A DNA stretch of 64,000 bases from assembly GCA_949825065.1 (NCBI GenBank), contig OX463842.1:52834034-52898033 (forward strand), read 5' to 3'. Shown in pieces: positions 10,975 to 27,547 of this stretch. Under the pieces are notes generated by a model. That model did no database searches, was not told where the DNA came from, and was given only the letters and a program-made list of their open reading frames with translations. The translations under genes and the position numbers were made by a program. This DNA is from Odontocerum albicorne (Eukaryota > Arthropoda > Insecta > Trichoptera > Odontoceridae). Within the stretch, counting starts at the first letter, position 1; each line of letters opens with the position of its first letter.

Positions 10975-12240
10975 AGAAGTGATTGAATTGCTATGCAACG
11001 AAATTTTATTAGAAATAAGCGATATTAAAGAGTTTCGACCGCAGCAGGAGGAAAATGATGGAGGATACAAAGTAGTTAATTTTTTTTTATTATTGTTTTT
11101 AGTATTTATTATTTGATTTATATAATTATAAGCGAAAGTATATTTAGTGATTTAATATTAAAGTATCGATCGTTTTATTTAATTGTTATATTATTTTCCC
11201 AAAAATTGCCAAAAAACTTTCGACGACATGCAGAAAAAGAACCCGTATCTTGGATATGCTAAAAAAATATGAAAGTCAGAAAAAACTGGTGATCACGATG
11301 AGAGTTGAGGGAAGGTGCACAAGAAGACGATACCCTATTAAGCCCTGTATTTAACATCTAGAACCGAGAGAGACGGAGACAGGGGGTGTGCCAAACTCGA
11401 GACATAGCAGAAACCACGATTCTCAACATGGATCACGCAATGAAGAAGATCATTAGTTTAAGTTAATTGTAGATTTTTTTAGCTCATTGACCCACGATTG
11501 GTTTCTAATAAGCAGAATATATCCTACCTACATGAATGTTGGCTATCCCTGCTCTAGCATATGATACTGGGTAAACAGCTATGGGCTGCTTATTTAGAAT
11601 CCAAGCCGTTTGCTAATAATCACGTGTTGGAAATCTGAGTTGTTTTTGAACTAAATTATATTGATTTTATGTATCCATCATCATCATTACCGTCACACCA
11701 TGTCCCTGTAAGATTAATCAAATGAAAAATATGATGTTTCATTTTATCCTGTCTCCTGTTGTACATCTTTCGCTTCTGTCACTTCCATGCACCTCGTCAT
11801 GCGTATTCCCCTTGAGTTCAAGTTCTGTGGAATTAAAAAAAATATAAGATAATATCAATATGCATGATATATTAGAACAGTATCTCAATGTAACTAAAAT
11901 TAGTTAAATAAAGTGGAACAAAGTAACAAGAGTGATGTTATGGGTATAATGAGTGGTACTGACCTAACTTACTCTGATTATCGATGATTTTATAAGCTGC
12001 TGTTATCAATTATTGTTTCTGGGTACAACCATTGCCCTGTTGTATCAGTCAAATAATATTTGGTATGCAAGCAGTGTATAGCTCTGTTACATCATTGAAA
12101 AATACATCCGGATCTCAAATGGGCATTGCACCCGATAGCCGCTATCCGGTATATGTGAACCTTGAGCATCCATTGGTTCTAAACATGTGTAATAATGGTA
12201 GTCCCCAAACAGTGTTAGGTGAACAACACTTATTGTAAAC
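10975..12240. other. Mostly unassigned
   Basis: AT-rich DNA. Near 11230-11460 the composition is more balanced (motifs AAGAAGACGATACC, GAACCGAGAGAGACGGAGAC) but no frame persists. 11690-11830 resembles the internal debris of LINE copies elsewhere, with no firm boundary. Confidence 0.35.
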
Positions 12241-12242
12241 AC

Positions 12243-12910
12243 TGTTCTTCTTCTTCCTGGTGTCATGTCAGGTCCTCCAACGTTGACTATCACCTGAGAG
12301 TAAGCATCCTTGTCCCCGGCAGCCCGAAAAAGATCCCCAACGCTTCTTATACCAGTCCAATCACGTACTCGTATATTGCAGAACCTGGAGATTTGCCTCC
12401 TTCCAACATGCTTTTGACCCTCTATTTTGCCTTGGATGATCAGGTGCAATAATTTGTACTTTGCTCCTCTAAGAACATGACCTAAATAGGACACCTTCCG
12501 GATTTTAATATTAGTCAGCAACTCTCTATCAGCTTTGGATCTTTGAAGAACCCTTGTGTTGCTGACCATATCCGTCCAGGGTATCCGTAGCATTCTCCGG
12601 TGTATCCACATTTCGAATGCTTCCAGTCGGTTCATACTACCAACTTTGAGGGTCCATGATTCCACTCCATATAATAACACTGATCAAACGTAGCATTTGA
12701 CTAACCGTTGTCGAAGTTTCAAGTTTAGATTATCATCGCAGAATACGCTTATCATTTTATTAAAAGCCGCACGAGATGATTCAATTCTGCACTTGTCTTT
12801 GGTTTCTGGGTCGAGTTCTTCCACTAGGATACTTTCACTAGGTATTTAATTGTTTTCATTCTCTCTATATCTGCACCGTTCAATGTAAGGCGTGCTCTTG
12901 CGTGATCCTT
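12243..12910 (-). pseudogene. LINE ORF C-terminal third (family A)
   Basis: The frame 12087-12680 and shifted frames up to about 12905 read, in order: LNGADIERMKTIKYL, an ESSRAAFNKMI-like stretch, LLYGVESWTLKVGSMNRLEA, FEMWIHRRMLRIPWTDMV, VSYLGHVLRGAKYKLL and SVGDLFRAAGDKDAY. This order is typical of the region after the reverse transcriptase in RTE-like endonuclease/RT proteins. It ends at a GAA-rich 3' tail at about 12246. Frameshifts and missing RT and endonuclease domains make it a relic. It is the longest of four family A copies here. Confidence 0.82.
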
Positions 12911-13645
12911 GATCCTGTAAACACTGTTCCCTCTTGTTTATTAATTTTGTCATGCCACGTATCTAAAGGTCTTAATAAACTTTTCGTACTATTTAAACTA
13001 TTTATGTGGATTATTTTTGTAAATATTTCATTATTATTTTTCTCTATGTGTCCCTTCCATCACAATGCTAATTTTTGTCATCTTAAACACTGCATCTTCT
13101 TTTAATGCACATTATTTCCTTATATGCTCATTCCTTATTCTGTAATACATTGTTTCTTCATACATTCCAGACAAGACTCTCATTTCAACTACACTTATCA
13201 AACTTTCATCACTTTTTTGCCACATATGAGTTGTGTTCGCATATTGAAATTAAATACGAGTATATCCCTTGTCATAAACAAATTAAATGAGCGTTAGAAA
13301 AACTGTGGAGTGTTCGAATACTTTATTTTGTTTGTTTGTTTATTTATTTGAAAAATATATCATAATTTGGAGCGCCCTTGAGAACAGTTTGTTTTCATAA
13401 TAGTATTGATTATATAAATACTAGTATTTATTTTATTATTTTGAACATATTTGACTCGCATATATCAGTTAACAGCTGACAACTAACATTTACACTATTT
13501 TTTCCCTTAAACAATATTTAATATTTTTCTAAGCAAAATAAGTTTTCTTTTGCTTAGAAAAATATTCATCCAGCGTGTGTACTTTGTGGTTTCTACATTT
13601 AAGGAAGGAAAGAGCTTTAAAATAATGGTAAACTAGATCTCTGTG
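12910..13645. other. Unassigned AT-rich sequence
   Basis: Only short frames with no family signature. The pyrimidine-rich stretch 13020-13200 resembles reverse-strand LINE debris at 61.4-61.6 kb but lacks a diagnostic motif. Confidence 0.35.
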
Positions 13646-13649
13646 TATG

Positions 13650-13855
13650 ACCTTGGTGACCTGGTTGTTGAGACGTCTTACCATCTTCCAGCCCGGGTGT
13701 GACGAGTTTGATTCTCGTTGAAACCCAATTTGTTTTCAAACTATTCAAGTCTGGGTTTTACTTCCTCTTTAATTTGTTTTATTGGCTGGTAATCATTATC
13801 GCCTAGCAATAACCTCACCAGGCTGTATTTGTTTTTTAATGAAAGTGTTGTTTTT
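13650..13855 (+). mobile_element. tRNA-derived SINE
   Basis: The head has a weak A box (TGGTTGTTGAGACG) near 13662-13675 and a B box (GAGTTTGATTCTCG) at 13704-13717. The body includes TCAAGTCTGGGTTTTACTTC. The tail (GCTGGTAATCATTATCGCC, AGCAATAACCTC) is a diverged form of the LINE-type 3' tail seen at 53.1-53.2 kb. Confidence 0.7.
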
Positions 13856-14109
13856 TTTATATTTGATACAGATTTAACCCAATTTTATCAAATAAAATGC
13901 ATAATTAAAAAAATCAATGGATAGATGTCTAAAACTATAACTTAGTTATGCGTTCAGGGTTAATTAATTACGTAAACCCTTAATATTTACATTGAGATAT
14001 CGATATAAGAAAATTCGTCAAATGTCTTTCCGAGTGTGAGTGACGAAACTTTTTTATACTGTATTTCGGTAATATGATATAAATTATCCAATTCTTCGTT
14101 TCCATGTCT

Positions 14110-15270
14110 GGATCATCAATGATGTCACGTGCTTCCAGTATTAACTGTCCACTAAGGTGTTCCGCAGGGGTCTACTCCTTGACATACCTTATTCCTTATT
14201 TTTATAAATGATATAGGTAGAGTTATAAAAAAATCCACGTTTCTTCTATTTGCTGATGACCTCAAAATATTAAAAAAATGGTTCTTATACCGACTGTTTA
14301 GACCTACAGTCAGATCTCAACAACGTTTGTGAGTGGAGCCACAATAATAAATTATATTTCAATGTATCAAAGTGCAAAATTATGTCGTATCATCGCTCAC
14401 ACGTCTTGAAATTCCATAGATATACACTAGACTCTATGCCTATACCCCGCACAGATAATATTAAAGATCTGGGTGTCTTGTTCCACAGCAATCTCGCGTT
14501 TGGTCCTCACATATAAATTATGTGCAACTCAGCTTATAAAATTCTAAGATTTGTAATGAGAATCTCTTAGTCGTTTGAAAACCAATTGGTGATCAAAACG
14601 ATCTTTAATTCATTAATCCGTAGCAAACAAGAAAGCATTGCTTGCATTTGGAGCCCGGTGAGGGCGCAAAACTCACTCATGGTGGAAAAAGTACAGAAAA
14701 AATATCTACGACATCTCTATATGAGAGAGTTCGGTGTATATCTGTGGCTTTATCCTACTCAGTTTCTGCTGGGCATGCTCGGATATAACTCCTTGAGCGT
14801 AAGAAGAGATCTGCGTCTCCTGGTAAACGTTGTCAAACTCGTTCGAGGAGTTGTGAGCTATCCAGCATTACTACAAAGATTAGCGTTAAATATTCCTAAC
14901 AATTACACTAGACTGCACCGGCAAGAACTGTTCTCAAGAACATACGCAAGAACGGGTCTTCCAGCCGCTATGCCTGTTGGAAGGGCCTTATCTCTTCTGA
15001 ACGGGACTGCTTCGGATATTGACATATTTCATATCACATTACCCAAAGCAAAAGTTTATTTTCTTCTTAGAGAGAGCGCATTAGAAGGCACTCATCAACG
15101 TACTTAAGTGACTGTGAATATATGTGTATCATATGTTTGTGTGTACTCGTATGCATATACATTATTTTTTATTTTATGTAATTTTTCTTCTTTTTAAATG
15201 TCTTGTATTTTTCAAAGTAATTGGGCTAAGCCTGTTTTGAAGAAAATAATAAACAAATAAATTAAGCAAT
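14110..15270 (+). pseudogene. Jockey-like LINE reverse transcriptase, C-terminal half
   Basis: Translating across frameshifts gives a worn PQG block (about 14160-14210, then FINDIGR) and LLFADDLKI at about 14245-14270, the catalytic [FY]xDD motif with both aspartates. SKCKIMSYHR and IKDLGVLFHSNL follow, then an intact 173-codon frame (14586-15107) containing the thumb and C-terminal region. The order matches Jockey-group non-LTR polymerases. The 3' UTR ends in an A-rich tail near 15260. The 5' half with endonuclease is absent. Confidence 0.82.
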
Positions 15271-15284
15271 AGACATAGCCCTAT

Positions 15285-16480
15285 CATTCGCAACAGTCAG
15301 GCCTTGCCCAGAGCAGGGAGTCCCGATGTTCTTACAAATAAGCATGTGTTGAGTCATATATATATATATATATATATATATCACATTCAATGCTACTTTC
15401 ATTGAAAAAAACTTCATTTTTGCATGTTCACCTTGCATTTAGTCACCTCAACATGGAGTCTATTTGGTGATCTCTAAGTAGACCAAGGCAGTTCGTCACC
15501 AGGCACCATCTTTTTTGAGAACTTTATTCAGCCGTCCGGCGTTTTTCCTTTCTATTTTAGAAAACACGCTTTATCCGGAGAAATCGTCAGTTTTGTGCTC
15601 TTTTCATGAAACTATTCCTGGTGATCATATAATGAGTGTCTTGGATCCTAGACTTTTTTTGTTTTTTTTTTCAATGTCAGCTGCAATAGTTTAATGAATC
15701 TCAGGTAGGGCGATATCGATTAAATATTCCAATAACTACAGAGTACTAAAAACAAGTAATTTTTCTGAACATACAAAATACATTATCATTAAAACTTTCG
15801 GCTACTCTCTGCTCCATTGATCATAAGAAATTTGAGGTTGAGAATTTGATTAGTCTGTTTTTCATATAAAATGATAAAAAAATATGAACTCGAGAGAGAT
15901 GATTTCCAATAATTAGGCCCAATTATTGTTATTCATAAAAAGGGACAATTTCCCTCCCCAATTGAGCCCAGCATTAGCGGGATAAACGCATTTGGGAATA
16001 ATTCCTACCTAAAGTTCAGGCAAGGGGCTGACCCCGACTTTAATTAGGGCTTTCGGAAACAAAAGGTATGGCGCTTTTACAAATATAATGGCCGAAACAG
16101 ATACATTTTTGTTTTCAAATTCCATAACGGAAGATACATAGCATTTAAATTAAAATATTTGCATATTTGATTCAAATTTAAATTGATTTCGTTTTCAATA
16201 TTTTTTATTTAATCCTATAAAATTATTTGAGGAAGTTTTTCCATTTCGATTATATGTACGAGCATATTGAAAATGTTTATTTATCGTTAAATGTATTTAT
16301 GTGTTCTCTTATGCCAATTAGTTTCAAAATAGGCTTAAAAACTTTGATATGTAAAAAAAATTAAGTGACTTTAAGAATGAACAAATAAACTCTTTTTTCT
16401 GTTCTATAATACAAGATTTATTAAAAAAAAACTGATTGGTGTATTTGATATATCGCTCGTCCTCCCCTCAGATGTCTAGT
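15285..16480. other. Mostly unassigned; short (TA)n at 15357-15380
   Basis: Contains a 24-bp TA microsatellite. A balanced-composition block at 15950-16060 (AATTGAGCCCAGCATTAGCG, AGGGGCTGACCCCGAC) has no reading frame or repeat partner in the window. The 15300-15650 stretch (LINE-like TTGCCCAGAGCAGGGAG, TTTGAGAACT) resembles 53.22-53.56 kb, so it is probably an old interspersed repeat. Confidence 0.4.
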
Positions 16481-16562
16481 TGGAAAGACCTTGGCCTTTA
16501 ATCTGGATTTTGTGGGTTGGATTCCTGTTGGTGTTAAAATATTAAAAAAAAAAAAAAAAGGA
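16480..16562 (+). mobile_element. Degenerate tRNA-derived SINE head
   Basis: TCTAGTTGGAAAGACCTTGG resembles an A box region and GTGGGTTGGATTCCTG at 16513-16528 resembles a B box. A 17-bp A run ends it. It is truncated or decayed. Confidence 0.5.
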
Positions 16563-16569
16563 ATGTCTG

Positions 16570-17410
16570 ATTATAACTCAAAGGTCTGGTTATTACTTAA
16601 ACATATTTCAGGTTGGTAGGGAGAGATTGATACGGTAGTTCCGTCAAGTTATATTATATACAACGATAGTCTCTCTATATTCAGTTCCCTTAATTAGATG
16701 TCTCCAATACATATTTTGAATCTACTCGTATGTCTGAGAGATATTCCTTTGGAGAAAAGAAGAATTTTGATGTCTGAAACTGACACATGTTCATTTATAT
16801 ATAAATACACTGTTGTGTCGTTCATTAAATAAAATAAAAATAAAATAAAATACAATATAAGATGTTTGGAATAAAACATGGCTTAATATTGTCTAAATGA
16901 AGTTTTTAGTCAACTTTTTTTTTATTTTTTAAACTTGTTAACAGACCCGTCGCAATTTATTTTAATGAATAATCTGTTTTGAACAAATATCTCATTGAAA
17001 ATAAGATTACAATTTGTATAATGAAATTGTTTTTTAGCTTTTGATATTGTCGAGGGTGAAACAAAAGGAAAAAAATGAAATAGAACAATGAAAGATCCAG
17101 TTTTGTTTGAAACTTTTTTATAAATTCTACGCCAACACGAACATCTCATCCCTTTCATGAATATCATTTAAAACTTTTTTCCTAAATCAAACAGTTATAC
17201 ATCAATATTCTTAACATTTTACATAGACGAAAAGGTAAGTCGGGCTTTTAAGATTATCGATGAACTTTGGTAATGTTTACATAATATTATATTTAAAGAT
17301 AAAATTAGACTTTGAATGCAAATACCACTCGAGACAGTGAAAAAAATAACCTGGATTATTTAAAATAAAGAAACGAGAACTATTTTAAAATGAAGTTGAT
17401 ATAATATAAT
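16570..17410. other. Unassigned AT-rich sequence
   Basis: Short frames only (60-81 codons) with no family signal, and no tandem structure. Confidence 0.4.
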
Positions 17411-17463
17411 TAGGGACGTGCTTTGTAAACTACATGCGTCTGTAGGGTACCCACGTCCCTAAA
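17411..17463. repeat. Short inverted repeat
   Basis: TTAGGGACGTG and CACGTCCCTAA form 11-bp perfect arms around a loop of about 31 bp, lying just upstream of an LTR. It could be a very small MITE remnant or a hairpin. Only one copy is seen. Confidence 0.5.
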
Positions 17464-17466
17464 TAT

Positions 17467-18010
17467 TGTTAACATGCAGGGTCAACGACCGATGAATCAA
17501 CCTCTGGATATCTACAATTGTCACATACCAGAAACGTCAACACTGTTTTCACGCAAATAATATTTACATCGCATTCCAAGGTAGAAAGAGAACATATCAC
17601 GCCGTCTCGCCGTTTCGACAATAAATATCCTACCCACTGTAGTATCCGCAGCGCTTGCGACCGCCTCAACACGCGCAGAAGTGAGATCGAGATATACCTC
17701 GGACGCATTCACGCGTCCCGTTCTGAAATTCTATATATACCTACTTATCGTTGAATAAAGAGCACTTGTTATTATTCGCTTGACCATTCATTTCTGTTTA
17801 CTATTTATTATTATTCATTCTCACTTCCCGCATTCCTGAATCGACGTATTTTATTTTAAATACAAACAAATCAAAATCATCACGAAGTATCAAATTAAGC
17901 ATCCCGCTAAATTGATGACCCCGAACGAAGAGGAACACAGAATTCGACTAAAACGAATATAGTGATGTCAACATCAACATCATCAGCCCCTTCCTACTAG
18001 GACACACGCT
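17467..18010 (+). mobile_element. LTR (family L) with start of internal region
   Basis: The LTR starts TGTTAACATGCAGGGTC, has a TATA box (TATATATACC, about 17732-17741) and a poly(A) signal AATAAA (17754-17759), and ends near 17882 at AAAATCATCA. Homology to the copy at 50.6-51.1 kb continues past the LTR end through CCGCTAAATTGATGACCCCG to CTACTAGGACAC, so the adjacent internal leader or gag start is retained. A 15-codon stub (MTPNEEEHRIRLKRI) may be decayed gag. No pol is present. Superfamily unknown. Confidence 0.68.
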
Positions 18011-18339
18011 AAACGTCTTTTGTTAAACTATCTATAGTTTTGAATATCTTAGTGAAGGGGTTCGTAAAGTTTTTTAAATTGTATAGTTTAATGAAACTTA
18101 CAAAAAGTGTTATATGAGTACCCCACTCGGTCTCCTTTTACGCCCCCTGCCCCCTTCATGAACAAATTTTCATTATGTATCTACCAAAATCTACCCTTTT
18201 TACTCATATAATAATTAATATACCTTAGACTTTAATCAACATATATGGATAATAAATCATGAGAAAAATAGACGGAAGAGTAGGTATTGTTATCATAGGA
18301 GATCGTAAAATCTCCTTGTCATTGGAGGCTGTAAAATCT

Positions 18340-18560
18340 CGATAGTGGTGTTGTTATTGGATTCGCAGATGATACAAAACTTACAGCTAACGATAAAGAT
18401 AAAATTATGGAGCTCCTCCATTGAGTTGAAGTAGAGAGCCGCCAACTATGACTAGAAATAAAAAAAAGTTCTTATCGTTAACCTATTTGAAACTGATAAG
18501 AAGAAGTTTGCTAATGGATTATGGAAATGTCAACGAGTTTATCTGTTTCAATGTTCTTTT
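18340..18560 (+). pseudogene. Degenerate LINE reverse transcriptase fragment
   Basis: A frame reads VIGFADDTKLTANDKDKIME followed by a stop-interrupted VESRQL. FADD with the following helix resembles RT motif C of non-LTR elements. It is too decayed to place in a clade and has no intact neighbours. Confidence 0.5.
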
Positions 18561-18638
18561 CTTAAATAATGAAAGATTTAACGCTGGAATCTGAAGACGG
18601 ATTGACGTCAAAACATATTTTGCCCAAAGGCGACATGC

Positions 18639-18800
18639 CTATTTAGCTCCCATGACATACAATGTGGTGCCGAATTCATTAAAGATATAGGGAGGAAAAC
18701 AATTTAGGCAGTCGATCGGAACATGGTTGTTATTGCGACAGGAGTTTGAGTGCTTGGGCTTGCAAAAGGAATGATTTGTGGAAGAGGTTTGTGTGAACTC
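18639..18800 (-). repeat. Coding-like repeat block, copy 1
   Basis: Minus-strand codons read SCRNNNHVPIDCLNCFPPYI then FNEFGTTLYVMGA. The plus-strand sequence at 29310-29440 encodes a close relative (CRNNNHAPINCLNGFPPF, EFGTPFYIMGTN). Conservation of residues in two distant copies suggests a piece of a repeated protein-coding element. I do not recognise the family. Confidence 0.55.
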
Positions 18801-18821
18801 TTGAGTGTGGTGTTTTTTATA

Positions 18822-23493
<4,672 letters not shown>

Positions 23494-23693
23494 NNNNNNN
23501 NNNNNNNNNNNNNNNNNNNNNNNNNNNNNNNNNNNNNNNNNNNNNNNNNNNNNNNNNNNNNNNNNNNNNNNNNNNNNNNNNNNNNNNNNNNNNNNNNNNN
23601 NNNNNNNNNNNNNNNNNNNNNNNNNNNNNNNNNNNNNNNNNNNNNNNNNNNNNNNNNNNNNNNNNNNNNNNNNNNNNNNNNNNNNNNNNNNNN
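23494..23693. other. Assembly gap, exactly 200 Ns
   Basis: A round gap size indicates a placeholder of unknown true length. The right flank is a degenerate tandem array, a likely cause of the break. Confidence 0.98.
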
Positions 23694-23699
23694 ATATTC

Positions 23700-24400
23700 A
23701 AAGAAAACTTTAACTAAGTTAGAATGAATAAACTTTCACGGTGAACTCTGAGTGAGTTGGAAAAACAAAATATTCAATGAACACTTGATGCAAATTGGAA
23801 AAAAGTACTGTCCAACGAATATTTGGAATGAGTTGGAAAGAATGGTCATTAAAAGAAAACTTGAAAGTAGTTGGGTTGAAGAAATATGAATTGTAAATTC
23901 TGAGTGAGTTGGAAAGAAAAAATGTTTAAAGAACACTTGGATATAGTTTGGAAAAGTAGTGTCTAAAGAATATTTGGAAAGAAGAAGTGTTCAATGAGCA
24001 TTTGATAAAGAGTTGGATTGGTGAAATTGATGGTAAAATTCTAAGTGACTTGGATAGAAGAATATTTAGAGTGATTTGTAAAAAAAGAGTTTTCAAAGAA
24101 CACTTGAATATAGTTTAGAAAAGTAGTGTCTAAAGAAGATTTGGAAAAAAAGGATTGTTCAATGAGCACTTGAGAAAGAGTTGAATTGGTGAAATTGATG
24201 GTAAAATTCTAAGTGAGTTAGATAGAAGAATATTTAGAGTGATTTGTAAAGAAAGAGTGTTCAAAGAACACTTGGATATAGTTTGGAAAAGTAGTGTCTT
24301 AAGAAGATTTGGAATGAGTTGGAAAGAAAAAATGGTTTAATGAGCACTTGAGAAAGAGTTGGAGCGATGAAATTGATGGTAAAATTTTAAGTGAGTTCTT
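23700..24400. repeat. Degenerate tandem repeat, unit about 170-180 bp
   Basis: GAAATTGATGGTAAAATTCT recurs at about 24023, 24191 and 24369. AACACTTGGATATAGTTTGG and TGAGCACTTGAGAAAGAG recur between them. Shorter GAGTTGGAAAGAA sub-motifs repeat inside each unit, pointing to a nested history. The array continues towards the gap, so its full size is unknown. Confidence 0.8.
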
Positions 24401-24409
24401 CCACGGTGA

Positions 24410-25010
24410 TGCTTTTTCATTTTTAGTGATTCTGCATTTATCATATTTAGTATCTCCGATCTTCCAGGTAAAATATTTGATACTTAATGAGAAGGTTAGA
24501 TAACCCTTTTTACAAAATGTTTAATTAAAACGAATTTGAGTAATCCTTTGAAGTTTATAAGATATTCATTTTGATATTAAATTGATTTAAATTATTTTGG
24601 TTTCAATATTTAAGCGATAATACTGATAGATTGATTTATGAATTTCGTTAAAGAGCAACTTGTTTATTTATGCTGTATTTTAATTTATTCGCGTTTCACT
24701 GTATACAATAAGCCGCGGCGGGTTTATTGTCATTTAGCAATCTCTTCTAGTTTGAAAGTTGTTATTTGAGACTGTATAAAGAAGAAGAAGAAGTAGATTC
24801 CCGTTTATGTACTGCGATAGTTTGTAGTTCGATAAAAAAATTTAAATGAAACGTTGGGGGCCGTTTTGTGAAAGGAAACGTTGTTTAGTATAAATGTATT
24901 TCATTGTATTGCAATATATGTAAAAAAAATAATTTTACTTAGTAAAATTCTTTGTAATATCTTTCAAAAAACTGGAAATGTATAGAACAACTTTTAAACG
25001 AGAACAAAAC
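24410..25010. other. No recognisable feature
   Basis: Mixed AT-rich sequence with a short GAAGAAGAAGAAG run near 24780. No gene or array. Confidence 0.4.
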
Positions 25011-25014
25011 TGAA

Positions 25015-25105
25015 ACCCTTGTTATAAAATTTGAGTACCAAACGAAATAGAGCCTGCGACCTTCGGGCTAGACGACAGGCGCCTCACCAACAAGGACATG
25101 TAGAT
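25015..25105 (-). mobile_element. tRNA-derived SINE head
   Basis: On the minus strand the segment reads TTGGTGAGGCGCCTGTCGTC then AGCCCGAAGGTCGCAGGCTC. This resembles the head of the SINE at 55.33 kb (TTGGTAAGACGCCTGTCTCC). The B box is degraded and the body is not followed. Confidence 0.6.
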
Positions 25106-25551
25106 CTGCAGCGAAGGATTCACAAGAAATAATTTCTCATCATCCCTAAACTGGCAATGTTACATTTTAATCAAAACTAGACAACTGAGATTTGAGTTTT
25201 CAAATATCGTAAAAAGTTAATTAAAGTTTGGGGTGTTCTTCGACTAAACTGTAGGAGTTATGCGTAACATTCTCGTATCGCCATTCAAACCTCAAACTAT
25301 GATTATCATACTTGTTTCCGGCGATAGTATTTATTTTACAATACATTTTAACACAAATACAGTTCTCTTATTTTCCACGAGTTTCCTAATATTTGGGAAT
25401 ATAAGCGTTGTTTTATTTATTTTAATTAAAACGAAGAAAATAAATAACACAGCATCACATGATAAATAATAATGTGGCGTCAATTTATATGGCGTCCTTA
25501 AGAGAGCAGACTCTCATCATGGATGCTAACTGGAAATTTGAACCAACTATT

Positions 25552-25730
25552 ATTCTTCTTCTTCCCAGTGTCATGTCAGGTCCCCACAACGTTGAATATC
25601 ACCTGAGAGTAGGCATATTTGTCCCCGGCAGCCCGAAAAAGATCCTCGACGCTTCTTATACCAGTTCAATTACATATATTGAGGAGCCAGGAGATTTGCC
25701 TCCTGCCAACACCTCTTCAGCCCTCTACCA
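25552..25730 (-). mobile_element. LINE 3'-end fragment (family A)
   Basis: The minus strand carries the same terminal block as 12.24 and 46.65 kb, with the GAA-rich tail at 25553-25565 and the region corresponding to FRAAGDK and VGRRQ. It is broken by indels and truncated at its 5' side. Confidence 0.68.
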
Positions 25731-25739
25731 CGACTATTA

Positions 25740-26040
25740 TTGGCTGATTAAAAATATTCAAAAGTGACTGGAAGGATATAAAGGTGGTAACTGCAGCCAT
25801 TATATAAGTTACTTCTCCGCATCTACATTTCATAAAAGGCAACAAACCCAGACCCACGTTAAATTACAATCCCTATTGTTTCTTTCATAAATTACGTAGT
25901 TATGAAATTCCCGTCATGTACAAAAACTTAATGAGTTAAGAAAAACGTATTTTAAAAAAAAATCTGAGAAAAGTTTTCGAGAGAAAATGACCTATAAAAA
26001 AACCTTTTTAGATCTTCAGATATGTGATAGTAACACATTC
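25740..26040. other. No recognisable feature
   Basis: AT-rich. I see no supported gene or repeat. Confidence 0.35.
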
Positions 26041-26430
26041 GGCTTTAGGTGTAGAGTAGTGTATCTGTTTAGTAGATTTATAAAAGTAAATGTTTAACAA
26101 TAAATTACTTGTTATTTCACTAATTACATTAATCCCCACTACAAGATGCTCAATTCAGGCGGAATGAAGAGAGCTTCGATAAAGTAGGGAGAAATGTGTG
26201 AAAGGGTTTAATTTATATGTTGAAATAATAAAGTATATTTTTGTAAAATATTTTTATATGGAGTTCCTCAAAGTTAAATCTGAAACCTTTTGTAAATTAT
26301 AAAAAGTGCTTTGTCATTATACTGATGACATGAATCCTCGCTACACGTATTTCTACCTTCTCTCCTGAACCCTGTATCAGACGGAATGATTTTAGTTTAT
26401 TACGAGAGCAATGTTTTGGTCAGACTGGTG
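26040..26430. repeat. Interspersed repeat (family R1)
   Basis: Contains AACAATAAATTACTTGTTAT, a CGCTACACGTATTTCTACCT-like stretch and a GGCGGAATGAAGAGAG block. Related blocks occur at 55150-55320 and 55870-56170, partly inverted. Element ends are not resolved and there is no coding signal. Confidence 0.5.
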
Positions 26431-26504
26431 TTATATTTCAATTGAAGTGTGTGTAATCTAATATACCAAAAGATAAATGTTTAAAAGGTGTGAAAGCTTT
26501 TCCA

Positions 26505-26605
26505 TTCTTTGGATATACATTAATTTCGGTTTTTTTATTCTTTGGACATACATTTATTTCGGCTTTTTTATTGTTTCGATTTACATTTATTTCGGCTTCG
26601 TGTAA
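26505..26605. repeat. Small tandem repeat, about 33-bp unit, 3 copies
   Basis: ACATTTATTTCGGCTTTTTTATTCTTTGG-like units recur three times with substitutions. Confidence 0.65.
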
Positions 26606-26954
26606 CTTTCATCTTTCTAAATTCATTTATTTGTATAATTTTAGTGATGTTTTATCTTTATTGTCTTTGTAATTATAATTTTTCCTTATAATATTATTGT
26701 AATAAGATTACTTCTATATAGTTCTTAAATATTGATTTTTAACAAGAATAATATCGCATAGTAGATTAACCAAAAGTAGCTTTAGTAAATAAAAAAGAAG
26801 ACTCTTTGTAAAGTAGACAATGGGAAAAAGAACTTAGGAGAATTTAGTTAAGAGAAGTCTGGATCAATTATGTTAATTAGCTATTACATTAATTATAGTC
26901 GTGCAGTGAGAGTCGTCCCAGCAGACAGTGGACTTTCACGTTTTCTTGCTAATG

Positions 26955-27135
26955 CTTTAATTTACATACAATTACACCATTTCACTGTCGGGATACGTAA
27001 ATATAACAGAGCGCCAGACTTTCCTCTCTCAACACACATCCTTGGTCTATTCTACATCCTAGTTTTACGATTCTCTGACTTTACACATTTCATTCTTTCA
27101 GAAAACCATTATCTTTATCCAACCATACTTTCCTT
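26955..27135. repeat. Interspersed repeat fragment
   Basis: The block AGCGCCAGACTTTCC, ACACACATCCTTGG and TCTACATCC matches 8505-8590 in the same orientation. Possibly an internal LINE segment, with no protein motif. Confidence 0.5.
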
Positions 27136-27234
27136 GATCTTCCTTTCACACACATTCCACTCCTATTTGCACTAAATATTTTTGTTAATGACAATTACCT
27201 TTTTTTTTAATAATAATAAAGGACAGTTTATATA

Positions 27235-27540
27235 ATGCCGTTCAGGGAATGAGTTCTTCTCAACGATGCTCTTAATCAAGATTTGAACCCATTCGTAAAT
27301 TTTGATAAGACCTTCCGAAAATTACTGTCTTTAAACGCTTCCAAAAAATACTCTCTTCACCCATATTTCTAAAACGGAAAGGATGACCATTCCACTCCAC
27401 AGGACCAGAAACGGCCAAAGTTCTATCATTATGCCCCACCCTATTGGATAGATTTAGTAAAAAACAATCAATGAAATGGATCTTAAAGTTCTGCTTCCCT
27501 TCGAAGGGGCAACTCAAAGATTTTAATGATAAAATGGATA
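27235..27540 (-). pseudogene. LINE ORF C-terminus
   Basis: The minus-strand frame reads VGHNDRTLAVSGPVEWNGH, FRFRNMGEES and FWKRLKTVIFGRSY. The pattern (R..L..SGP..WN.......S...FKR.LKT.LF) is the usual end of CR1- or Jockey-like non-LTR reverse transcriptases. It lies beside a MITE, with an RT fragment of the same strand on the other side. They could be halves of one element with the middle lost. Confidence 0.68.
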
Positions 27541-27547
27541 CATTCCA

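Noticed and set aside
12902..13290. Hydrophobic small frames as candidate membrane peptides
   Set aside because: Pyrimidine-rich DNA gives Phe, Leu and Ser rich translations. There is no start context, signal pattern or homologous copy to support a gene. Similar frames at 62.4, 25.3 and 49.4 kb were rejected for the same reason.
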